Of a DNA stretch of 64,000 bases, positions 53,382 through 62,240 are shown piece after piece. The first letter of the stretch is position 1, and every line of letters starts with the position of its first letter. The notes under the pieces are model-generated. The model searched no databases. It saw nothing but the letters and a program-made list of their open reading frames with translations, and was not told the DNA's origin. The stretch is taken from positions 495,907-559,906 of the forward strand of contig NZ_JACJPL010000018.1 of assembly GCF_014696065.1 (NCBI RefSeq), given 5' to 3'. The position numbers and the translations under genes are program-made. This DNA is from Leptolyngbya sp. FACHB-261. GTDB lineage: Bacteria; Cyanobacteriota; Cyanobacteriia; FACHB-261.

Positions 53382-55806
53382 CCCCCCTCTGTCCTGGAAA
53401 GGGCAATTACTGGGACTGTTAGCGGCTCTGATCGGGGTGCTATTTACCCTGGTGCCCGATAGCCATAGCAAACTGGCCAGTTGGCCCTGGGTTTTTCTAT
53501 TTCAGGTTGGGCTATTCTGCCTGGCGGGTTGGGGCTTGTGGATGCTGCTGCAAGACCGTCCCTGGCGCAGGTTGGGTAGTGGTTTGGACTGGGCAGCAGG
53601 ACTGTGGGCAGTTGCCTTGTTACTGTCAATGGCACTGGCAATCTACCCAGGGCAGGCCCGTTTCTATACGCTGAGCGCCTGCTGCTATCTGATTGGTCTC
53701 TATACCCTGGTGAATTGGTTAGAAACTCCCCAACGTCGCCTACAGCTTGGCATTGCTCAGGGCTATGTGCATGTGGCCTTTTTAGTCCTTAGCCTAGGCC
53801 TGTGGGGAGCCACTACCCTGCTACCGGAACTGAACCGTCTAGCTTCTCTACGTCCCTATGGCGTCGATTTGCCCTTTGATTTTGGGGTTGTTGACCTGCG
53901 CAACTGGGCACCGTTGGGGCACCAAAACTATGTCGCCGGTTACCTGATTCTGGCGCTGCCGTTGCTGGCTGCGCTGGCCGTCTTGCGATCGGGTCAGCAG
54001 CGCTGGCTGTGGTGGTCTGGCCTAGTCTTGGGCTTGGTGGTGCTCTACACGACGAGTTCCCGTGGTGGGCTATTAGGGCTAGCTCTGTTGTTGCTGTTGA
54101 GTGTTGCCCTGCTGCCCCTGTCCCAGCGCCGGCGCTGGTTGGGAGTTGGAGCAATAGCAGTTCTGCTAACTGCCTTGCTCGCCTTAAATAACCGTCTGCA
54201 GCTTCTGTTAGGTGGCTTGTTAACGGGACAGGTCCAGGGAGAGACAGCCTACCGTTTGTTGACGGCTCAAGTGGGCGCCGCTCTGGGGTTAAGGCAACCA
54301 CTTACTGGTGCAGGGCCAGGGGCCGTCCTCTTGCTATTCCAGCGTTATAGACCAAGCTGGGCTGGACGAGAGGCCGAAATGGCCTATCAGCTGCACAGCA
54401 CGCCAGTGCAGCTCTGGGCAGATTTGGGTCTTCTGGGCAGCGTGGCCGCCTTGATCACTCTAGTGCTCGTGTTACGAACGGTAGGTCAGCTGTGGCGGCT
54501 CACAGAAAATACAGACAAGGTTCTGGCTGGGAGTGCGCTGGGTGGTTTATTGGCCTATGTTGGCTTCAGCTTGACGGACTACCAGCTAGATCACCCGGCT
54601 CTAGCGGTGCCCTTGCTGCTCAACTTGGCGCTGTTGATTTCACTATTACCAGGACCGCCTGTTGCTGGGCGGTGGCGACGAGCCGCAGCCGGTGGTGTTA
54701 GCGTCGCGCTTCTGCTGGGTGTTGTGTGGCTTGTACCAGTCGATCGGGCTTGGCAACTGTCTTCTCAAGGTTTTGCGGCTCTGAGCGGTAGGCAGGTAGC
54801 TGCCTTTGTCCCAGCTTTGGAACAGGCCAGTGCCTTGGCTCCTTGGGAGCCCTACTATCCCTCTCAACTAGGCTGGAATCTGGTTGAGCAAGGACAGCCG
54901 GAGGCTGGTAAACGCTGGTTTGAACGAGCCGTGCAAGTGGCTCCTGATTTGGAGTTTGGTCATAGCAACCTGGCTTGGTTAAAACTATCGACAGGTGATC
55001 CAGCGGGGGCCACTCAGCACTTTAAGCGCTCAGCTCAGTTGGTACCCGCTAAGCGAGGTGTGTTCTATGGCTTAGCAATGAGCTTGCTGGCGCAGCGACG
55101 AACAGACTTGGCAGTTCGGGCTCTAACACTAGAGGTTCTGCGCGACCCTGTATTTGCCACCAGCCCGCTTTGGCAAACGCCTCTTCTCCAACCCTTGTAC
55201 GCTCCAGTCACCGCTGCCTTAGACGAAGCTTGCGCAGAACTTCGGCTGGCTCAGCCGCAAGCGGAATCGTTAAAAACTTTTCTGGATCAAGTTCAACTCG
55301 GTCTTCACTGGTGGTTAGGGGAGCGGGATGTCCACAGCCAAACGGTTCAGAGTGTTGCTCCACTGATGCAGAAGGTGCTTGCGTTAGCTCAGGGACAGAC
55401 GGTAGAAGTGCGAACTCCCCAAACAGCGGGTGAAGCCTTGCTGGCGGCTTGGCTGAACCCACAGGAGCGTGAGCGCTTTTTGCAACAGGCTTGGAGCCGG
55501 GCTGTTGGCCTACCGCCTAGACCAGAAGATTTAGCGCCTTTGCTGCAAGGACTGGCTGCGTCCCAAAGCTTTGATCAATGGGTCAAAGAAAAGGCTCCGA
55601 TTCGCCAGTATCGTCGTGAGCGAAGTGGTTTTGGTGTGCTCAGTCGACATATCGATGGGCCAATCCCAGATGATTTTCTACAGGTAGTCGATAACGTAAT
55701 CATGACAAATTACTTAAATGAGTTGTTGCCGACCTCACCCTTCTACCTACCGGAGTTGGACCGAGCTTTGCAACCTTGGCGCGATGAGTTATTGGCGAAA
55801 CTCTAG
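53353..55806 (+). CDS. O-antigen ligase/polymerase-like membrane protein with TPR region
   Basis: An 817-residue protein, probably from TTG 53353. The first ~450 residues contain about 11 membrane segments with a Wzy_C/O-antigen-ligase centre: NWAPLGHQNYVAGYLILALP and LYTTSSRGGLLGLALLLLL, then PLTGAGPGAVLLLFQRY and YQLHSTPVQLWADLGLLGS. A soluble C-terminal region carries TPR-like helices (QLGWNLVEQGQPEAGKRWFE; FGHSNLAWLKLSTGDPAGAT). It is expected to polymerise or ligate polysaccharide units. The overlap with the priming transferase indicates a shared operon. Confidence 0.9.
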   Translation: MSSLAKEPTSPPLSWKGQLLGLLAALIGVLFTLVPDSHSKLASWPWVFLFQVGLFCLAGWGLWMLLQDRPWRRLGSGLDWAAGLWAVALLLSMALAIYPGQARFYTLSACCYLIGLYTLVNWLETPQRRLQLGIAQGYVHVAFLVLSLGLWGATTLLPELNRLASLRPYGVDLPFDFGVVDLRNWAPLGHQNYVAGYLILALPLLAALAVLRSGQQRWLWWSGLVLGLVVLYTTSSRGGLLGLALLLLLSVALLPLSQRRRWLGVGAIAVLLTALLALNNRLQLLLGGLLTGQVQGETAYRLLTAQVGAALGLRQPLTGAGPGAVLLLFQRYRPSWAGREAEMAYQLHSTPVQLWADLGLLGSVAALITLVLVLRTVGQLWRLTENTDKVLAGSALGGLLAYVGFSLTDYQLDHPALAVPLLLNLALLISLLPGPPVAGRWRRAAAGGVSVALLLGVVWLVPVDRAWQLSSQGFAALSGRQVAAFVPALEQASALAPWEPYYPSQLGWNLVEQGQPEAGKRWFERAVQVAPDLEFGHSNLAWLKLSTGDPAGATQHFKRSAQLVPAKRGVFYGLAMSLLAQRRTDLAVRALTLEVLRDPVFATSPLWQTPLLQPLYAPVTAALDEACAELRLAQPQAESLKTFLDQVQLGLHWWLGERDVHSQTVQSVAPLMQKVLALAQGQTVEVRTPQTAGEALLAAWLNPQERERFLQQAWSRAVGLPPRPEDLAPLLQGLAASQSFDQWVKEKAPIRQYRRERSGFGVLSRHIDGPIPDDFLQVVDNVIMTNYLNELLPTSPFYLPELDRALQPWRDELLAKL

Positions 55807-55969
55807 ATTGCAGCTTATATGAGGGCTGAACCTGTGTAACTTTTGACTAGCATAAGCTCACTCATCGGGTAGATGAGTCTACGCTTACTCTTGAAGAAAC
55901 TTAGACCAACTGAGATTTTATGTAAAACCATCTGTAAGCCAGAGCAAAAGATGGATAGGAGCTTTAATA

Positions 55970-56539
55970 ATGCAAGCGAAGCCAAGAGCACAAGGTTTGT
56001 ATCAAGCAACTGGTTTTTATCCAGGCTCTGAAATTCCTTTTGTTTCAGTTGCCATGCGAACAGACCAACTTGCAACTCGTGCTCCTGAAGGGACGAGTTC
56101 GGTCTTTCGTCCTATTTTGCCGCAAATCAAACCGCGAACTCAAGTCGCTATTCTGCTGCCGGGTGAACTGCCAGTTACTCTGCCAGATGACACTATTTAT
56201 GTCAATGGCATGGGTGAAGCGGACGAATACAGTATTGTAGTTGGCCACACGCCAGATTGTAGTGGTGCGACGGTTTGCTCGATTGGCTCGTTTAACGCAA
56301 AACGAGGTGGCAAGGTTTACCCGGATGAATTTGAAAAAACTGTTAGCTTAGTTCGAGGCATCACTGCTTACTTCAGTCCTTTGACCTGCGGGGCTTCTTG
56401 CTCACCTCCTAGCATCGGTTGGGAATATGAAGGTGCTTTCTATCGGATGCATCTGGAGATCGATAGCCGCAACCCAAGCCAAGATGAGGAAATCATGGTC
56501 CGGTTGGCTAACTCTGCAATTGAAATGGGGCCGCGTTAA
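55970..56539 (+). CDS. Protein of unknown function
   Basis: A 189-residue protein from ATG 55970, with AGGAG upstream. It is mostly strand and loop, with proline-rich stretches (FRPILPQIKPRTQVAILLPG; LPVTLPDDTIYVNGMGEADE). A cysteine set, CSGATVC and LTCGASC, could form disulfides or bind metal. No membrane segment or clear signal is present. The family was not recognised. Confidence 0.6.
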   Translation: MQAKPRAQGLYQATGFYPGSEIPFVSVAMRTDQLATRAPEGTSSVFRPILPQIKPRTQVAILLPGELPVTLPDDTIYVNGMGEADEYSIVVGHTPDCSGATVCSIGSFNAKRGGKVYPDEFEKTVSLVRGITAYFSPLTCGASCSPPSIGWEYEGAFYRMHLEIDSRNPSQDEEIMVRLANSAIEMGPR

Positions 56540-56674
56540 ATTATAAGCCTGTTAGTTTACATTAGGTGCTTTCACTCAAGAACCATCTGAGAATTTACTC
56601 AGATGGTTATGATCTAGCTCAAGTTGATAATTTTAGATCTAAGAAGGCAAGGCAGCTTGAGTGATAATTTTAAT

Positions 56675-57388
56675 TCAAGCTGCAATTGCTTCCTCATAGG
56701 GTACAAAGGACCGTTTGGATGCCTGACAAACAGGACAAACCCAATCATTGGGAATAGCTTCAAACGGAGTTCCAGGAGCAATACCAGAATCCGGATCTCC
56801 AGTTACAGGATCGTAAATCATCGAGCACTGGAGACAGATCCACTTACGAGTGGCTGGGTCAGTACCAGCCACTTTAGGACTAGGGGCAACACCATCCAAA
56901 GCTTTCAACGCTTCTGTGTACTGTTGAGCGTGATGATTCTCAATATGAGTTAATAGGCCAAAGCGATGTGCCGCCTTTCGAAACATTGCGGCATGTTCGC
57001 GAGATTCCGCTTCCTGTTCTTGAAACTCAGCGGCTGCACCGCTATCTCTATCATCACGCGCCTGCTCAGCAAAACCAGGGTACATCGTAGTGTACTCGTA
57101 GGTTTCTCCCTCGATCGCTAATTCCAAACAGCGAGCTACAAGTGCTTTTTTCTGGCTTGCATCCAAGGTAGAAACATCATCAACCGCTAGTTCGGGATGA
57201 AGGAGACGAAAATGGGCGAAAGCGTGTTCTGTTTCTTGATTCGCTGTATCTCGAAACAGCTTTGCTAAGTCAGCCATTCCTAACTTACGAGCCACATCCG
57301 CAAAGAATAAATACTTGCGGTTAGCCATTGATTCGCCAGCAAAGGCATCTGCTAGATTTTTAGCAGTATTAGAGTTAGCAAGATCCAC
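56675..57388 (-). CDS. Rubrerythrin
   Basis: A 237-residue protein from GTG 57388. The N-terminal di-iron four-helix bundle shows [20 protein letters not shown], then [35 protein letters not shown] and [20 protein letters not shown] (the ExxH-type ligands). A C-terminal rubredoxin-like domain has [18 protein letters not shown] and [11 protein letters not shown], giving four iron-binding cysteines. Rubrerythrins reduce hydrogen peroxide. The upstream non-coding stretch contains interlocking inverted repeats at 57522-57600. Confidence 0.95.
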   Translation of the reverse strand: MDLANSNTAKNLADAFAGESMANRKYLFFADVARKLGMADLAKLFRDTANQETEHAFAHFRLLHPELAVDDVSTLDASQKKALVARCLELAIEGETYEYTTMYPGFAEQARDDRDSGAAAEFQEQEAESREHAAMFRKAAHRFGLLTHIENHHAQQYTEALKALDGVAPSPKVAGTDPATRKWICLQCSMIYDPVTGDPDSGIAPGTPFEAIPNDWVCPVCQASKRSFVPYEEAIAA

Positions 57389-57521
57389 AGTTCTACTTCG
57401 TTCCAGAGAAGAGTAAGGCTATCTCAGAATAACTCCGAGTTACTAAGAAGTCAAACTTATAGTTCAGTATTAGTGCACAACTAATTCAATAAGTTCAAAC
57501 CATTCTCTAAGCCTTGTAGAG

Positions 57522-57600
57522 AATTACTGGTTATGCAAAATTAGACCCCTTATACAGCTTGAAGCAGGGCCAGTAATTATCGATTTGTGGGGCCTAATTT
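57522..57600. ncRNA. Candidate pseudoknot/switch in the psb35-rubrerythrin gap
   Basis: Two inverted-repeat pairs interlock. AATTACTGG (57522) pairs with CCAGTAATT (57570) perfectly, and AAATTAGACCCC (57538) pairs with GGGGCCTAATTT (57589) with one mismatch. The A-B-A'-B' order allows a pseudoknot or two alternative hairpins. On the minus strand it is downstream of psb35 and upstream of the rubrerythrin gene. Function unknown. Confidence 0.4.
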
Positions 57601-57633
57601 ACCCGTTGAGTAAGGGCCCCAGTCTTCAGCCTC

Positions 57634-57816
57634 TTACTTATCTTCAACCTCGTTGCCAGCCTTATCCACTTTAGGAATAAAATCAGGCCGCTCTTTGTCC
57701 TCCCATCCCGAGGGACGCTCAGAGTTGTACCAGGCAATCGAGCCAATACCAACTGCTGCCACGAAGCCAAGACCCATCACGCCCAGATAAATGGTCGGAA
57801 TTTCAGCGATGAGCAT
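57634..57816 (-). CDS. psb35: Photosystem II assembly protein Psb35-like
   Basis: A 60-residue single-span protein. One membrane segment (YLGVMGLGFVAAVGIGSIAW) is followed directly by YNSERPSGWEDKERPDFIPK, which I recognise as the conserved cytoplasmic end of Psb35-type proteins. In Synechocystis this protein stabilises the CP47 assembly module and its associated high-light-inducible proteins. Only the small size and this motif support the call. The small gene at 58003 is divergent from it. Confidence 0.65.
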   Translation of the reverse strand: MLIAEIPTIYLGVMGLGFVAAVGIGSIAWYNSERPSGWEDKERPDFIPKVDKAGNEVEDK

Positions 57817-58002
57817 TGTGTCTAGGCTCCCTTAATATTTCATCATCTTTCAGAATAAACCAAGCCCCCGTTCCTTCTACGGCAAAGAGGCATCTACTGG
57901 CCTAATCGGTTAGCCCTGAGTTGGCCTCTAAGCTGTTGAGGGAACTCAACTCTGCTTCTAGAACGCACAATAGAGAGGTTCTGACCCAAAGCGAACAGCA
58001 TC

Positions 58003-58125
58003 ATGGAAAACGTTGATTGGCAAAGTGTAACCGCAGGTGGATTGGCCGTAGCAATTCTGCTCGGCGGCATGCTGATGATGTTCTCTAACGTTTGGACAAT
58101 GGATAAGAAGCAGCCCCCCAAGTGA
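58003..58125 (+). CDS. Possible 40-residue single-span membrane protein
   Basis: ATG 58003 opens a 40-codon frame. A short acidic head, MENVDWQSV, one membrane helix (TAGGLAVAILLGGMLMMFSN) and a charged tail (MDKKQPPK) give the shape of a small photosystem or cytochrome subunit. I do not match it to any known Psa, Psb, Pet or Ndh peptide. It lies between psb35 and crtR. No clear ribosome site is seen, so expression is uncertain. Confidence 0.5.
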   Translation: MENVDWQSVTAGGLAVAILLGGMLMMFSNVWTMDKKQPPK

Positions 58126-58145
58126 ACCAGCTCCCTTGAGCCAGC

Positions 58146-59105
58146 TTAGGCAGCGATCTGCTGCTCTGTGTCGTTAGGCTCCGTCGGGTCAACCACCTTC
58201 AGCGCTGGTGCTGTATCAGCTGAAGCTTGAGAACGATGGGGAAGATGAATGCCTAAGAACAAGTCATAGACAAAGCTCCAGAGAGCCTTACGGCTCTCCA
58301 AAATTCCCAAACACTGAGGAGAGCCGTGAGCCTCAAGCAACGGCTTAGCCTCGTGGTAGCCACGCTGGTAGAGATACCAGGGGATAGATGGCCAGAGGTG
58401 GTGGATCAAATGGTAGTTCTGGCCCAGGATGAGAACATTGAGAACTGCACTAGGGTAAACCCGAGCATTGCGCCAACGGTGACGCTCAACAAAGGGACGG
58501 TGGGGCAAATAGTCAAAAAATAGGCCCAGAGCGTAGCCCACAATCATCAATGGGATGCCCCAGTAGGTGATGAAGTAGTGCCACCAACCGATCTGGATGC
58601 AGGTGTAAACAGTGCCAATCAAAATGGCACGGCTGAGAAACCACTCCAGCAGCTCAAACTTGCGCCACAGACGCCGCTGGAAAAAGTACACCTCGTGGTA
58701 GAAAAAACGCGGTGCAATTAGCCAGAGAGGCCCCCCGTGGGAGACGTAATAGTCGGGGTCGTTGTCTGGGTCATTAACATGGGCATGATGCTGGATGTGC
58801 ACTCGGGTAAACACCGGAAACACAAACCCCAGCATCAAAGCGGCACCGTGCCCCAAAGCTGCATTGACGATGCGGTTTGGGTGAGCCGAATTATGACAGG
58901 CATCGTGGATGACTGTCCCAGCCAGGTGCAGAGCAAGCAGATTGGTAAAGAAGACCAACCAACGCGGCCACAGCCACCAACCGTAACCCCCCACTGCTAG
59001 GCCTAGCAGGCTCAGGGATATCAGGAACATGAACAGAGTCGGATTCCAGGTCCCTGGCGGCCCTATTAATTCCTTAGAGACAGTCAGGGTCTTCCCTGCC
59101 TGCAT
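58146..59105 (-). CDS. crtR: Beta-carotene hydroxylase (CrtR type)
   Basis: A 319-residue membrane di-iron hydroxylase of the fatty-acid-desaturase superfamily. Histidine boxes are visible in order: HLAGTVIHDACHNSAHP, FTRVHIQHHAHVNDPDNDPD and the last box in NYHLIHHLWPSIPWY. Spacing matches cyanobacterial CrtR, which adds hydroxyls to beta-carotene rings to make zeaxanthin and related xanthophylls. About four membrane segments are present. The start is ATG 59105. Confidence 0.93.
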   Translation of the reverse strand: MQAGKTLTVSKELIGPPGTWNPTLFMFLISLSLLGLAVGGYGWWLWPRWLVFFTNLLALHLAGTVIHDACHNSAHPNRIVNAALGHGAALMLGFVFPVFTRVHIQHHAHVNDPDNDPDYYVSHGGPLWLIAPRFFYHEVYFFQRRLWRKFELLEWFLSRAILIGTVYTCIQIGWWHYFITYWGIPLMIVGYALGLFFDYLPHRPFVERHRWRNARVYPSAVLNVLILGQNYHLIHHLWPSIPWYLYQRGYHEAKPLLEAHGSPQCLGILESRKALWSFVYDLFLGIHLPHRSQASADTAPALKVVDPTEPNDTEQQIAA

Positions 59106-59229
59106 AGAATGCTCCTCGTGTTTAAGCCTCAGGGTAGTATACGATACTTAACGAACCTTTTCGCCTTCTCAGGTCTGACGAGTGCTGGCCTGACTTATGC
59201 TAAGATGCCGTCTGCGATGGAAATCGCGG

Positions 59230-59313
59230 GGGAGCGTGGTGGAATGGTAGACACAAAGCACTTAAAATGCTTTGGCTCAAAAGGCCGTGAGGGTTCAAAT
59301 CCCTCCGTTCCCA
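59230..59313 (+). tRNA. trnL-UAA: tRNA-Leu(UAA), no intron
   Basis: The cloverleaf folds from GGGAGCG (acceptor) with CGTTCCC. The D-arm GGTGGAATGGTAGACAC is followed by anticodon stem-loop AAGCA-CTTAAAA-TGCTT (anticodon TAA), a long class II variable arm (TGGC...GGCC) and T-arm GAGGG-TTCAAAT-CCCTC. The discriminator is A and CCA is not encoded. Many cyanobacteria have a group I intron in this anticodon loop; none is present here. Confidence 0.96.
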
Positions 59314-59465
59314 TAACTGGTAAGCATCTGAAGCCCTAGGCTACTGACTGGGGCTGGTAGAAACTCGCCGCGAAAATCTAAGAACTGAACCAGCAATAGG
59401 TAGCCGATGCCTAAGGTTAGGGCAATAGCCCCTGTAACTACGGCAACCCATTTAGGTCGATCCAT
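59295..59465 (-). CDS. Small conserved cyanobacterial membrane protein
   Basis: From ATG 59465 (MDRPKWVAVVTGAIALTLGI) this encodes 56 residues. It has a single membrane helix (AVVTGAIALTLGIGYLLLVQ), then FLDFRGEFLPAPVSS, a pattern I recall from many cyanobacterial genomes, without a function. Its 3' end overlaps the last 19 bases of tRNA-Leu(UAA) on the opposite strand. Confidence 0.72.
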   Translation of the reverse strand: MDRPKWVAVVTGAIALTLGIGYLLLVQFLDFRGEFLPAPVSSLGLQMLTSYGNGGI

Positions 59466-59590
59466 TGTGAATACTCCGTTATTGCTTTGAGCTTTCTTCT
59501 TCACTCTAGGACATCTGCTGAGCGGCACTGGCTGGTCCAGATTGCACAATAGAAGAGAAACTCAAAAGACTCGGAATCACTTGCCTCCCC

Positions 59591-59980
59591 ATGCTTGGAC
59601 GCTTTCAACAAAGTCACCTGCGCATTGAAATTAACGCCTCTGAGGAGACGCTCTCGCGCTGCTTACTGAAACCGGCTACCTTTTCCCAGTGGCTGTGGCC
59701 GCAGCAATTCTCACCCGATCTGCCTGAAACCCTGACAGCAGGCGTCATGTTTACCGACTGGCTGGGCCCTGTTGCTGTGCAGCACCGGGTCGAGGCTGCA
59801 CAGACAGGACGATTACTGCTAACCCTCTGGCAGGGCATTGACGGCTTTCATGAGTGGCGTTGGGGTGAGGGCTGGGTGCAGTCTCGTCTAGAGGGCATCT
59901 CGCTATTGCCCCTTAACCTGGGACAGACCCTATCCTTAGCGCGTCTGCGGCAATATCTGGCTACGCAAGCTCAAAGCTAG
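59591..59980 (+). CDS. Small SRPBCC-like protein, function unknown
   Basis: A 129-residue protein. Strand-rich segments (HLRIEINASEETLSRCLLKP; VAVQHRVEAAQTGRLLLTLW; GFHEWRWGEGWVQSRLEGIS) are followed by a helix, QTLSLARLRQYLATQ. This resembles a short START/SRPBCC helix-grip domain, judged by eye. No partner genes suggest a ligand. It converges on petA. Confidence 0.6.
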   Translation: MLGRFQQSHLRIEINASEETLSRCLLKPATFSQWLWPQQFSPDLPETLTAGVMFTDWLGPVAVQHRVEAAQTGRLLLTLWQGIDGFHEWRWGEGWVQSRLEGISLLPLNLGQTLSLARLRQYLATQAQS

Positions 59981-60052
59981 TTAAGGGTCAAAGCAAAGCT
60001 CCCAAAGCCTAAAGACCTGGGAGCTTGACCTTTAGTTGAGTTCGAACGCGCC

Positions 60053-60994
60053 TTAGAAATTCATCTCAGCCGCTTGGACTTTCTCAACTTGCTTCTTCTT
60101 GAGGACCAGCATGAGCTGGGATACAGCGACTGAAGCGAAGAAAGCAATCAGCCACTTGACGCGATCAGGACTCTGGAGCACGATTTCAGCATCCACCTGA
60201 CCAAAGCCACCCACATTGGGATTGACGGTCAAAGGAGCATCCTTCGCAACTTGAGCACCCTGGGAGACAACCAGCTCTGGACCAGCAGGAATCGTTTCTA
60301 CAACTTCCTTACCTTCCGCTGTCTCGATGGTGACCTGGTAACCGCCGCCTTCGTCCTCAGAGACGGGGGTAATCGCGCTGATTGTGCCTTCAACTGGAGC
60401 AGTGAACAGGTTGTTATTGCTCTTCTCACCAGTTGGGTAGATTTGCCCACGGCCACGGTTGCCGCCCACATGAACGGCGTACTTCAAGAAGTGGACATTC
60501 TTATCTGTAGCTGGGTCAGGGGAGAGCACCGGGAAAACTAATTCCTGATACTCGTCGCCAGGTAGGGGGCCGATAAGAACGATGTTCTCTTTATCTTCCG
60601 CGTAGGGCTGATAGTAAAGTCCCTCGATCTTTTCCTTAAGTTCGGCTGGAATCCGGTCTTCTGGTGCAATTTTGAAGCCCTCTGGCAGCATGACGACTGC
60701 ACCGACGTTCAGCCCAGCCTTGCTACCGTCGCTCTGTACCTGCTGACTGCCTTCCGGGTAAGGGATTTTGACGACAGCCTCAAATACCGTGTTTGGCAAG
60801 ACTGACTGAGGAATTTCTACTTCGATTGGTTTTTGCGCTAGGTGGCAGTTGGCGCAAACAATCCGCCCCGTGGCTTCGCGGGGTGTTTCGTAGTTCTGTT
60901 GCGCCCAGAAGGGGTAGGCCTGGGCAGCTTGCGGAGAAATTACCCCACTGATCAAGAGCACAGCAGCAATGGCTGCTACGAACAATTTCTTCAT
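60053..60994 (-). CDS. petA: Cytochrome f (apocytochrome) of the b6f complex
   Basis: Cytochrome f accepts electrons from the Rieske protein and reduces plastocyanin or cytochrome c6. From ATG 60994 ([18 protein letters not shown]) the precursor has 313 residues. The signal ends at AQA, so the mature protein starts [17 protein letters not shown]; its tyrosine amine is the axial haem ligand. The c-type haem motif is CANCH. The membrane anchor is [18 protein letters not shown] near the C-terminus. A GTG one codon upstream is also possible. It lies 46 bases after petC on the same strand. Confidence 0.98.
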   Translation of the reverse strand: MKKLFVAAIAAVLLISGVISPQAAQAYPFWAQQNYETPREATGRIVCANCHLAQKPIEVEIPQSVLPNTVFEAVVKIPYPEGSQQVQSDGSKAGLNVGAVVMLPEGFKIAPEDRIPAELKEKIEGLYYQPYAEDKENIVLIGPLPGDEYQELVFPVLSPDPATDKNVHFLKYAVHVGGNRGRGQIYPTGEKSNNNLFTAPVEGTISAITPVSEDEGGGYQVTIETAEGKEVVETIPAGPELVVSQGAQVAKDAPLTVNPNVGGFGQVDAEIVLQSPDRVKWLIAFFASVAVSQLMLVLKKKQVEKVQAAEMNF

Positions 60995-61040
60995 CACAAG
61001 TTTCGGCTAGGAAGGAAGTATGAATGCTGAAGCCGCTCGG

Positions 61041-61607
61041 CTATGCCCACCAGGGATCTTCGCCCGTACGGAAGTCTTGCTCGGTCCAGGGGGTAAAGCT
61101 CACCTTGTTATCTTCAACAGCGGCATGGACCAGAGCCAGAGACAGAGGCGCAGGACCGCGCACAACTTTACCAGCACTGTTGTACTGGGAGCCGTGGCAG
61201 GGGCACTTAAACTTGTTCTCAGCGGCGTTCCACGGTACGACGCAGCCTAGGTGAGTGCAGACAGCATTGAGACCGTAGTCGCCGATCTCTTTGTCTTCAG
61301 TGACGACCAGATACGTAGGGTCACCCTTCAGGCCCTGAGTCAGCACACGGTCACCAGGAGCATGGCTACCCAGAAAGGCATCAACTAGAACATCCTGTCC
61401 CAGAGCGTCCTTTGCTGTAACGCCACCACCACCGCTACCACTAGAGGGAGGGATGAAATACTTAACTACTGGATATAGAGCCCCGAGTGCAGTCACGGCG
61501 ACTGCGCCACCAGTCAGAGCGTTCATAAACTGACGGCGTCCCATGGTAGGAACGTCTGACTTCGGGTCCGGTAAGTTGGGAGGAGAAAAACTAGAAGCTT
61601 CTGCCAT
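61041..61607 (-). CDS. petC: Rieske iron-sulfur protein of the b6f complex
   Basis: A 188-residue protein. The N-terminus has [20 protein letters not shown], a twin-arginine-type anchor helix, then a flexible glycine hinge (SGSGGGG). The 2Fe-2S ligands lie in CTHLGC and CPCHGSQ. This protein takes electrons from plastoquinol and passes them to cytochrome f. petC-petA is the usual cyanobacterial operon. The start is ATG 61607. Confidence 0.98.
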   Translation of the reverse strand: MAEASSFSPPNLPDPKSDVPTMGRRQFMNALTGGAVAVTALGALYPVVKYFIPPSSGSGGGGVTAKDALGQDVLVDAFLGSHAPGDRVLTQGLKGDPTYLVVTEDKEIGDYGLNAVCTHLGCVVPWNAAENKFKCPCHGSQYNSAGKVVRGPAPLSLALVHAAVEDNKVSFTPWTEQDFRTGEDPWWA

Positions 61608-61752
61608 AGCCTACGCTGGGAATAAAGGGGATGAGGACGCTATTACATTTCTTGACAAACACATCATATCCAGAAGCGGGGAATGCAAATTTATACAAAA
61701 TGTTAAGTTCACCGCCTGAGTCTAGTAACTACCTGGTCTTTTTACACTTGCC

Positions 61753-62070
61753 ATGACTGGATCAGACCTGCGACAACTGCTTCTCACCAAGTGGGGTTTC
61801 TCCTACGACATTCAGTTTCGCCGCACGCAGGGCCGGATTTTTATGCAAGTGATGTGGCGTTATCAGGAGCAGGTTTCGTTCCCCCTTGATGAAGCAGATT
61901 ATTTGAGTCATTTAGATCAAGTTGCCGCTTATTTGATTGCCTGGGGAGCTGTGGAACAGGTCACTCGTTTCATCCAAGAAACCAAGCAGCGTCCTCGTTT
62001 AGGTAAAGCAGTGGGCATTCCTCTAGAATTGGGTGAACGCGCCTCTGAATGGATGCTGGAGAACTTTTAA
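61753..62070 (+). CDS. DUF3067 family protein
   Basis: A 105-residue protein. LLLTKWGFSYDIQFRRTQGR, then FMQVMWRYQEQVSFPLDEAD and LPLELGERASEWMLENF-like end (here IPLELGERASEWMLENF) match DUF3067, a family shared by cyanobacteria and plants. The function is not established. It is divergent from petC, and I recall it near petC in other cyanobacteria, so a role in photosynthetic complex assembly is possible. Confidence 0.85.
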   Translation: MTGSDLRQLLLTKWGFSYDIQFRRTQGRIFMQVMWRYQEQVSFPLDEADYLSHLDQVAAYLIAWGAVEQVTRFIQETKQRPRLGKAVGIPLELGERASEWMLENF

Positions 62071-62240
62071 GGAGTTGTTTGGCAGGACTTCCCTAACCAA
62101 GGGAGCAAAAGTTCTTCAGACCAAATCTTCAAGAATTGATTTCATTGAGATGAGTTGCCTGAAGCAGTTTTGGGCTCCAGTTAGATCTTAAACAATTGAT
62201 TGAATGTCAATGCCTTGACAATCTACAGTCAGATATATCC

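Noticed and set aside
59109..59339. 76-residue frame spanning the tRNA-Leu gene
   Set aside because: It reads through the tRNA and is an artefact of its sequence.
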